From contig JAEIOE010000001.1 of assembly GCA_016342455.1 (NCBI GenBank), positions 60,096 to 124,095 on the forward strand: a DNA stretch of 64,000 bases, in the 5' to 3' direction. A program made the position numbers and the translations under genes. The notes under the pieces are model-generated. The model saw only the letters and a list, made by a program, of their open reading frames with translations. It was not told where the DNA came from and made no database searches. Shown here one piece after another: positions 41,101-48,359 of this stretch; position 1 is the first letter of the stretch; every line of letters starts with the position of its first letter. The DNA is from Mycoplasmatota bacterium (GTDB lineage: Bacteria; Bacillota_I; Bacilli_A; Izemoplasmatales; Hujiaoplasmataceae).

Positions 41101-43221
41101 CTTTTTATGAATTTTTCTAAAGAAGTATGTTCTTATACAATGCATAAAGACATGTCTTTAGATTGTTTAATAGAGGGCATAAAAACTTTAGAAAATTCGG
41201 AAGATAAAATACACAAATATTTTACACTATTAGATATTACAAAATATGTCAGAAAAAGAACAGATGGTAAAGAAACTAAGCATTTTGAGTATTTAGTCTT
41301 TAATGATTTTTATAATAATTTTACAGGTGAAGCAATAAAATATTTAATTATTAATTTAAGGACAGACATAAATAGATGGCAGAATAAAGAAATGCTAGAC
41401 TACATTACAAATAATATTTGTTTTGATGATGAATTATTAGAAATTATATATTATAAATCATTAAATACGAATGATACAAGTATGGTATTTGATAGATACA
41501 GTAAACTATTAGGAAACGCTAACGAATTATTTGAAAAAGATTTATTATATAAAATTCATAAGTTAAACAATTATGAAACAACGCTTGATGTAGATGTTTT
41601 GAATGAATTTATACATAAAATCAATAAAAAATATGTCAACTACAAAGATATATCTGATTTTAAATGCAATGACAAACCTGAAAAAATTGAATCAGAGAAG
41701 AGAAATATTATTCGAGAAAATATACCGGGGAATTTATTTTGGGAAGTAGCTAATAATCAACTTATAGATTTCAAGGACCCTATAACAAAAGAATACGTTT
41801 TATTAAATATAGAAGTGTTACTGGATATTTATGATAAAAAGTATAGTAGACAGATAGTATACAACAACATTATGGCTTTTGAAGAAATTATAGATAGTTC
41901 TAATCTAGGTGTAGATAGGAAGGTAATGTTTTATTTAAAAGCTTTTGCATATATACGAGGCGGATGGGGAGAATCATTTGAGCATTTTGATTTGTTTCTA
42001 AAAGCTTATTCATTGGATGCTGATATGACTACAAGTATTATATTGGACTTCCTTGCAGAGGATATTACTGGAAACATATATACTTTAAAATCATCGTCAA
42101 ACAAATTAAGAATCATAAATTTAATTGAACCAAATAATGATTTAAGACATTATGAAATTATTGAGTCTTATGAAGCTATGCTGCTGCCATATTATGTTCC
42201 AAAAGCTTTCGATTTAATAAAATCACTAGATATTAATTACTTAATCTTCCAGTTAATGTTAGAAAAAATGAAAATGTTAAATAGGGAAAATATAATCAAT
42301 ACAATAAGTGTTCTATATCACTTTAGAAATGAAAAAAAGTATTCCGAATCAATAACAAGTGCATTAATTGATTTTTTTTCAAATTACGATAGCAGATTTC
42401 CGCTAGTATATGTGATTACCTTCGAACTTTTTAATGACTATTTGGGAGCAAAGAAAGATTTAATAGATATAACAAAAATTTTAGATTCTAATGATTTCAC
42501 TTTAAAAGTATATTTTAATAGAATTGAACTGTGTCCTGTGCCGGAATATGATTATAATAATATATATTTATCTACATGGTTAAATATGTTAGGATTACCT
42601 CAATTTTGCAATTTTTTTGAAATTAATAAAGCATTAGAAAAATCTCGTGATTCTTTAGAATTTCAGACCATATTAAATAAGGATTTAGTTAACTGGGATG
42701 AATTATATTCGGTTGAAAATCCTAACTTAATAAGGATGAATGAACAATATCTGTTCATTCAAGAATTATTTAGCACTTATAAGGATTGCAAATATGAGTT
42801 ATCTTGTGATATTTTCATTAATTATACAAAATTTAGAATTTCAGATTTAGTTCTTCAAAACTCATCTCAATTTATCCCAAGAATAAATTCAAAAGAAATT
42901 ATTGAAGAAAGAAAATATGAGTATCATAATTCAAAAAGATACGTGAATTCTTCAAAGCATAGATTTTTGTCTGATCTATATGAGAAAGATATACTTTTCT
43001 ATGATGTTTTATCGCATTCAACGCTTGTGCCATATCATATAAATATGAAAACAGAAACAGATGAACTAATTATTAGTAAAATAATTCTTCCTACTGAAAA
43101 TGATCCAATTAATAAAGTAGAAAGAATTATAGTAAATATTCAAGTGATCTCAACAAAATCGAATGAATTGGTGAAAATTACATTTAAAGATTTCTTGAGT
43201 ACGATATATAAAATCAAGTAA
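38143..43221 (+). CDS. Giant STAND-type P-loop NTPase with N-terminal Cap4/DUF4297-like nuclease domain (Avs-like defence candidate)
   Basis: N-term GYEFQDKIAVYL...DDIIINSSELTKKIQVKYS; VHLVGEPGAGKSWFIDTF; KFILVLDGLDHITR; ~1000-residue helical C-terminus. Confidence 0.7.
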   Translation: MNYQGGYEFQDKIAVYLSLMEYTENTDSKITCEKKEVNKDYFDDIIINSSELTKKIQVKYSYDSEISVSMLSSGDLCLLDYFYTYQQLSEEKEKFELKIITNRKLESNLFVQTSEYNFGLLKYHLKTEAVIKDNEINRSFVKIRRDLKLEDYEAFKHFLNELEFYQVPKDVSFQFFNEGSFESLILDCLENKVGIGYFPYENYDSRLVALRIEEIFRALRIGKNKKNLLSIGKLFELIGIKKIFDTLSHRFPINESKYIRRDNIAINVINLLEKENRVHLVGEPGAGKSWFIDTFVSKLSYTCMKYCFFISLNDKDYKNRVMYNNFLYNIKYQLLKESISSKESFKLLGAVKEDELISYINNITQKFILVLDGLDHITRISKSNDLLKLSEFIKKIHNDNVKILCVSQPMEIFEGFHFIEFDKLTDDEIGSYLNLCGFSKIPKNIIDISGRNFLYLSYLTKKYDGTILPETLIDFEYDGDIREYYKYLINGESYKNDVLSLIACTNIPFTEEEIRRVLHQRKIEDVTKAITQLKHLFNFDKNSNIYIYHESLKRYFLEQFVDIGVDYKAKYFKDILHILVNDEEYNLFASRKKYIFYLPLLMDLEYFEKVIFCFRSDFVSRSISDGFLLRDINKNFDCFTISAKETDNPSMLLELSEMRKQLNSANEHISEMLDIYYYNLININNNNEYIQNEIEYDFTQYYGDLIVPINKIIYSENISDATDKELKLIDNDYLKSIYLTKSISKLKKINIDTLKSLKFIDINFFDFTNLEISDEIAILLGVRRDYSHIQSNLIKVKELIQKNYISQNDLFELLPNIVNLSTSEMEEFESFKGSELWKDKFYYVFINTYNVNTNLFDEQVLEFLDILKLKKKYIFKGKPRSVDFYFKNSELFFLVKYLIDNIKDKSNYEKALLILQYSNEEYQRSIPNLNILDVFYYINVLEKGKYVDIFIKYINKYLRGNDEYYFDLSKTTLDIIHFTENANESNLFMNFSKEVCSYTMHKDMSLDCLIEGIKTLENSEDKIHKYFTLLDITKYVRKRTDGKETKHFEYLVFNDFYNNFTGEAIKYLIINLRTDINRWQNKEMLDYITNNICFDDELLEIIYYKSLNTNDTSMVFDRYSKLLGNANELFEKDLLYKIHKLNNYETTLDVDVLNEFIHKINKKYVNYKDISDFKCNDKPEKIESEKRNIIRENIPGNLFWEVANNQLIDFKDPITKEYVLLNIEVLLDIYDKKYSRQIVYNNIMAFEEIIDSSNLGVDRKVMFYLKAFAYIRGGWGESFEHFDLFLKAYSLDADMTTSIILDFLAEDITGNIYTLKSSSNKLRIINLIEPNNDLRHYEIIESYEAMLLPYYVPKAFDLIKSLDINYLIFQLMLEKMKMLNRENIINTISVLYHFRNEKKYSESITSALIDFFSNYDSRFPLVYVITFELFNDYLGAKKDLIDITKILDSNDFTLKVYFNRIELCPVPEYDYNNIYLSTWLNMLGLPQFCNFFEINKALEKSRDSLEFQTILNKDLVNWDELYSVENPNLIRMNEQYLFIQELFSTYKDCKYELSCDIFINYTKFRISDLVLQNSSQFIPRINSKEIIEERKYEYHNSKRYVNSSKHRFLSDLYEKDILFYDVLSHSTLVPYHINMKTETDELIISKIILPTENDPINKVERIIVNIQVISTKSNELVKITFKDFLSTIYKIK

Positions 43222-43461
43222 AAAGCCGTATATTTAAAAATGTAATATCCCTTTAATTCTAAATTATCCTGTTATAAATATTCCCCTAACTGCGATAAAC
43301 TGAGCCGTATCACAAACTAAAATATTTTAGGAGTGGTAGATACTTTTATACAGGGATAATAATTAATACAAATTATCCTCGAAGCCTTGACGTGACTGAA
43401 ATATCGTGTTAAACTAACTTTGAGGATAAAATATACGATAAATTAGTCACGAGGTGAAAAC

Positions 43462-44511
43462 ATGTATAATCTACCATACGAAGTAAATCTAAATTCTATT
43501 GAAATATTAAAACAGCTTAGTGTTGCTAATAATAATATTGGTGAATTAAAAGGAATATTGAATCTTTTGCCAAATCCTAAATCGACATTAAGTCTCATTT
43601 TAATTCGTGAATCCAAAGATTCATCTGCAATTGAAAATATCATTACAACATATGACCAAATTTTCAAAGAGATTGTTTCGAAAACCCCATCTGGTGGAAA
43701 GCCTAAGGAAGTTGTAAACTATAAGTTGGCTATTGAACATGGGTTACAACTAATAAGAGGAAATCACTTTATCAGCACGAATACCCTAGTAGAAATCCAA
43801 GAAAGAATTGAACAAAACAAAGGAGGAATTAGGAAACTTCCAGGAACTGTAATAATTAATGATTCAACAAAAGAAATTGTTCATACTCCACCTCGAAATG
43901 AGAAACTAATCAGAGAATATATGCATAATTTAGAACAATATATAAATTTAGAATCAGAATATGATCCGTTGATTAACATGGCACTTATTCATTTTCAGTT
44001 TGAAAGTATACATCCTTTCTATGATGGAAACGGAAGAACAGGAAGGATATTGAATATTCTATATTTAGTTTTGAAAAACAAAATTCAAGAACCAATTCTT
44101 TATTTAAGCAAATACATTATCGAAAATAAAAACGAATATTATCGTTTGTTAAAAATTTGCAATGAAGATATTGCTAATATTCCTAATTTTGTTCTATATA
44201 TATTAAGAGGAATTACAGAAACTTCAAAAAACACAATTGAACTTATTATGTCAATCAATCATTCTATTGAAATTACAAAAGAAGAAATGAAAGAAAGATT
44301 ACCAGATATCTATAGATTTGAAATTGTTGAGCATTTATTTTCTTATTTATATACAAAAAACGAATATTTTAGAGAAAATCTAAACATTTCTAGAGCGACA
44401 GCAACCAAATATTTGAAAGCGTTAGAAAAGGAAGGATTTATAGTGTCGGAGCGTTTAGGCAAAGAAGTCATATATAAGAACGTTCAGCTATTCAACTTAC
44501 TAAAAGACTAA
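43462..44511 (+). CDS. Fic-domain protein with N-terminal inhibitory motif and C-terminal wHTH
   Basis: IHPFYDGNGRTGRI; SSAIEN inhibitory-type motif; C-terminal NISRATATKYLKALEKEGFI. Confidence 0.9.
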   Translation: MYNLPYEVNLNSIEILKQLSVANNNIGELKGILNLLPNPKSTLSLILIRESKDSSAIENIITTYDQIFKEIVSKTPSGGKPKEVVNYKLAIEHGLQLIRGNHFISTNTLVEIQERIEQNKGGIRKLPGTVIINDSTKEIVHTPPRNEKLIREYMHNLEQYINLESEYDPLINMALIHFQFESIHPFYDGNGRTGRILNILYLVLKNKIQEPILYLSKYIIENKNEYYRLLKICNEDIANIPNFVLYILRGITETSKNTIELIMSINHSIEITKEEMKERLPDIYRFEIVEHLFSYLYTKNEYFRENLNISRATATKYLKALEKEGFIVSERLGKEVIYKNVQLFNLLKD

Positions 44512-44601
44512 ATATAATCACAATATAGATATCATTATAGGGACGCGCAGCGTAACAAATAACATCTGATATTTAAGTATCTGCCGGTCCGAGTTATATG
44601 A

Positions 44602-44716
44602 TTATTAGCGACTTAACTTCACGTTCTACTTTCGGCACCATTAAAGCACTCTAACTATAACGAACAAAACGTTATGTTATCTAGATAAGATGGACTTTGG
44701 TCTGTCTTTTTTTATG
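44602..44716 (+). repeat. Attachment-site copy C plus tRNA-Thr terminator repeat
   Basis: TTATTAGCGACTTAACTTCACGTTCTACTTTCGGCACCATTAAAGCACTCTAACTATAACG... as in copies A and B. Confidence 0.85.
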
Positions 44717-45009
44717 CTTTTTTTATAAATAGCAGAAACACAATTAAATACGAAAACCGTAGAAGATGATGTATAGTTCATTTAGAATCAATAACAACGG
44801 GTCATATCACAATAAATAATGAAAAAAGTAAAATTTTTGATAGATAGGATTTCACCTTTATGTTATAATTTTTACGAGCAGGTAATATGATTGTTACCAA
44901 GAGTATAATTCAATAGACAAAAACTATAATAACAGATAGTATAATAAGTGAATTTAATTCATTTTTTAATAGTTTTATTTAAGACAAAATATTCTAGGAG
45001 GAATTACAA

Positions 45010-47637
45010 ATGGCTATTGTTAGACCATTTAAGGCACTACGTCCACGTAAGGACTTAGTTGAGAAAGTTGCATCACTGCCTTATGATGTGATGGATAGGA
45101 AAGAAGCGAAAGATATGGCTAAAGGAAACCCTTATAGTTTCCTACATATTGTAAGATCAGAAATTGATTTTCCGTCTTCAACTGATCCCTATTCAGAAAA
45201 AGTATACGATAAAGCTCGAAAGAATTTAAAAGTGTTTGAAGAGGACGGGATTTTAGTTCAAGATGAAAAACATTGCATCTATATCTATCGTCAAATTATG
45301 GATGGTAGAGAACAAACAGGATTTGTTGGTTTAACATCAGTAGATGATTATGAAAATAATATAATTAAAAAACATGAACTAACAATGTTGCAAAGCGAGC
45401 AAGACAGAATATATCATTTTGATGCTTGTGATGCAGATACTGAAGCAATTTTCTTATCATATAGAGATGACTCTAGACTAAACGAAATTTTATCGGAATG
45501 GACCAAAAAACAACCAGTTTCAGATTTTATTAGCAATGATGATGTAAGTCATATTGTGTGGGTTATTGATGAAGAAAAAGTAATCTTAGAAATTATTGAA
45601 CGTTTTTCAGAAATTAATAGTTTGTATATTGCGGATGGTCATCATAGAACAGCATCTGCAGTTAAAGTAGCTAATAAGAGAAGAAATGAAACACCAAATT
45701 ATACTGGCGATGAAGAGTTTAACTTCTTTATGAGTGTTATCTTCCCTGAATCAAACTTGAAGGTTATGGACTATAATCGTGTTGTACACGATTTAGGCGG
45801 AATAACGCTAGAATATTTTTGGGATGAAATGAGAAAACTTTTTGTAATCGAAGAAATGAATTCTCCTTATAAACCAATTGAAAAATCTACTTTTGGTATG
45901 TATGTTAATAAAAAGTGGTACAAAATGATTTTGAAAAAGGATTGCTGCAATTTTAAGAGTATCGTTGATCAAACGGATGCAGCAATAATAGAAAAATATG
46001 TTTTTAATGATATTTTAGGAATCAAGAATTTAAGAAGTTCTTCTAGAGTTTCTTTCGTTGGAGGAATCAGAGGACTCAAAGGCTTGAAAGATAAAACTGA
46101 CAAGCTAGATGGCTGTGGAATTGCAATGTATCCAACGTCTATGGCTGAAATTATGAGTGTAGCAGATAAAGGTTTAATCATGCCGGCTAAATCTACATGG
46201 TTCGAACCTAAATTGAGAAGTGGATTATTTGTACACAAATTTGATAGCTTAGGTTCTTCATTAGAGGGTGATGGAGATGTTTCAAGTCAAACGAAAAAAT
46301 ATATTGAAGACACTTTAAAAACAGTTAAGCAAAGAGATACTCATCAAAAAGAATTTATTCAAGCAGTAACGGAAGTGTTTCATTCACTTGGCCCAGTACT
46401 AGAGCAACATTCTGAATATATAGAAAACAATATTCTTGAAAGAATCGTTGAACCTGAAAGAGCTATTCAATTTAGAGTGCCTTGGGTAGATGATGAAGGA
46501 GTTACACAGGTTAATAGAGGGTTCAGAGTTCAATTTAATGGAGCAATTGGTCCTTACAAAGGGGGGCTACGTTTCCATCCGTCTGTATACTTAGGGTTAA
46601 TTAAATTCTTAGGATTTGAACAAATATTTAAAAATAGTTTAACCGGATTACCGATTGGCGGAGGTAAAGGGGGATCTGATTTTAATCCTCTTGGAAAATC
46701 TAATGAAGAAATCAGAAGATTTTGCGTTAGTTTTATGACAGAATTATATAGACATATAGGACCTAACATAGATGTTCCTGCGGGAGACATTGGTGTAGGT
46801 GGGCGAGAAATCGGATATTTATTTGGACAATATAGACGAATTCGTGGTGCATTCGAAAATGGTGTATTAACGGGTAAAGGGTTAGATTACGGTGGATCAC
46901 TAATTAGACCTGAAGCTACAGGTTATGGAGCAACATATTTTGCACAAGAAGTTTTAAAACATGAGAATTTAGATTTTAAGAACAAAACAGTTGCAGTATC
47001 AGGATTTGGTAATGTTGCTTGGGGTGTTTGTAAAAAAGTTAGAGATTTAGGTGGAAAAGTTGTAACATTAAGTGGACCTGAAGGCTATATTTACGATCCT
47101 AATGGTATCGCAACTCAAGAGAAAATTGATTTTATGTTAGAAATGCGTAATAACACTAATGGTAAAATCCAAGATTACGCTGATAGATTTGGTGTGGAAT
47201 TTTTCGAAGGAAAAAAACCTTGGGAAAGAAAAGTGGATTTAATTATGCCATGTGCTACTCAAAATGAAATCCAACCAAAAGATGCAGAAATGATTATTAA
47301 TAATGGTGTGAAATTTATCGTTGAAGGATCAAATATGCCTACAACTAACGAAGCGGTAGCAATTTTACAAGCTGCTGGAATAGTAATTGGTCCTGGTAAA
47401 GCTGCAAATGCTGGTGGTGTTGCAACTTCTGCTTTAGAAATGAGTCAAAACTCACAACGTATACATTGGACTGCAGAAGAAGTAGATTCAAAATTACTTG
47501 GAATCATGAAGAATATCTATAACTCTTGTGTAAGAGCGAGTTCTCGTTATGGATTTGGTTATGATTTAATCGCTGGAGCGAATATTGCTGGGTTTACAAA
47601 AGTTGCTGATGCAATGATTGCACAAGGTAGATATTAA
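45010..47637 (+). CDS. Fusion: DUF1015 domain + glutamate dehydrogenase
   Basis: N-term MAIVRPFKALRPRKDL...YIADGHHRTASA...WFEPKLRSGLFVHKF; C-term GPYKGGLRFHPSV...LPIGGGKGGSDFNP...ATGYGATYF...GSNMPTT. Confidence 0.92.
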   Translation: MAIVRPFKALRPRKDLVEKVASLPYDVMDRKEAKDMAKGNPYSFLHIVRSEIDFPSSTDPYSEKVYDKARKNLKVFEEDGILVQDEKHCIYIYRQIMDGREQTGFVGLTSVDDYENNIIKKHELTMLQSEQDRIYHFDACDADTEAIFLSYRDDSRLNEILSEWTKKQPVSDFISNDDVSHIVWVIDEEKVILEIIERFSEINSLYIADGHHRTASAVKVANKRRNETPNYTGDEEFNFFMSVIFPESNLKVMDYNRVVHDLGGITLEYFWDEMRKLFVIEEMNSPYKPIEKSTFGMYVNKKWYKMILKKDCCNFKSIVDQTDAAIIEKYVFNDILGIKNLRSSSRVSFVGGIRGLKGLKDKTDKLDGCGIAMYPTSMAEIMSVADKGLIMPAKSTWFEPKLRSGLFVHKFDSLGSSLEGDGDVSSQTKKYIEDTLKTVKQRDTHQKEFIQAVTEVFHSLGPVLEQHSEYIENNILERIVEPERAIQFRVPWVDDEGVTQVNRGFRVQFNGAIGPYKGGLRFHPSVYLGLIKFLGFEQIFKNSLTGLPIGGGKGGSDFNPLGKSNEEIRRFCVSFMTELYRHIGPNIDVPAGDIGVGGREIGYLFGQYRRIRGAFENGVLTGKGLDYGGSLIRPEATGYGATYFAQEVLKHENLDFKNKTVAVSGFGNVAWGVCKKVRDLGGKVVTLSGPEGYIYDPNGIATQEKIDFMLEMRNNTNGKIQDYADRFGVEFFEGKKPWERKVDLIMPCATQNEIQPKDAEMIINNGVKFIVEGSNMPTTNEAVAILQAAGIVIGPGKAANAGGVATSALEMSQNSQRIHWTAEEVDSKLLGIMKNIYNSCVRASSRYGFGYDLIAGANIAGFTKVADAMIAQGRY

Positions 47638-47707
47638 TTTGCTCTGGTATAGATATATAATGGAATGGTCAGTATAATTATCTGTACAAAAACAAAATAG
47701 AATTTAA

Positions 47708-47734
47708 GGAATAACCAAAATTGGTTATTCCTTT
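47708..47734 (+). terminator. Rho-independent terminator
   Basis: GGAATAACCAAAATTGGTTATTCCTTT. Confidence 0.75.
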
Positions 47735-47782
47735 AGTCTGTAGTTACAAATGAGTCATACTAAATAAAATTTAAGAAGGAAA

Positions 47783-47827
47783 TAAAAAAAGAAGTACCAT
47801 TTTATGATGATGGAACTTCTTTTTTTT
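47783..47827. terminator. Bidirectional terminator
   Basis: AAAAAAAGAAGTACCAT...ATGGAACTTCTTTTTTTT. Confidence 0.75.
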
Positions 47828-48359
47828 ATTTAATGACAAATACATGTCTTTCTATTTGTGATAAATTTCCGGAGGAGTCCTCTAAAAGATAAATAAGGAT
47901 ATATTCTCCTGGAATATTTGTATTGACAGTTCCTACAACAGTAACGATTACAACTTCCATTGAATTATCAGTTGTAAAGACAGATGCATCAATCCAGGTT
48001 GAATCAACTCTAACTGTATCGATTCCAGGATTCAATGTTCCAACTGGAGCGGTTTCATCGATCACAGTTACAATTCTTTCAATGGTTTTAATGACGTTTT
48101 TATATTCGATTTGATAAACAATGGTATATGTTCCAATCTTAGTGATATCAACATCGTTATAAATTACTTCGTTTTGAACAGTGAAACCATAAGCTTTGCT
48201 AAGAGCACCAGAATCTATAAATTCAGAATTGACTTCTACGGTATCTATACCTTCCTTCAAAATTATTGTGACATCCTCTTCATCGATAGTTGTACAAGAA
48301 GATAAAGACAGTGGAATGAATAAAAGCATAAATATAAGGCTAATTTTTTTCATATTCAT
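47826..48359 (-). CDS. Lipoprotein with Ig-like (DUF5011-type) repeats
   Basis: LSLSSCTTIDEE lipobox; two 'GIDTVEV/GIDTVRV...' repeats. Confidence 0.75.
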   Translation of the reverse strand: MNMKKISLIFMLLFIPLSLSSCTTIDEEDVTIILKEGIDTVEVNSEFIDSGALSKAYGFTVQNEVIYNDVDITKIGTYTIVYQIEYKNVIKTIERIVTVIDETAPVGTLNPGIDTVRVDSTWIDASVFTTDNSMEVVIVTVVGTVNTNIPGEYILIYLLEDSSGNLSQIERHVFVIK

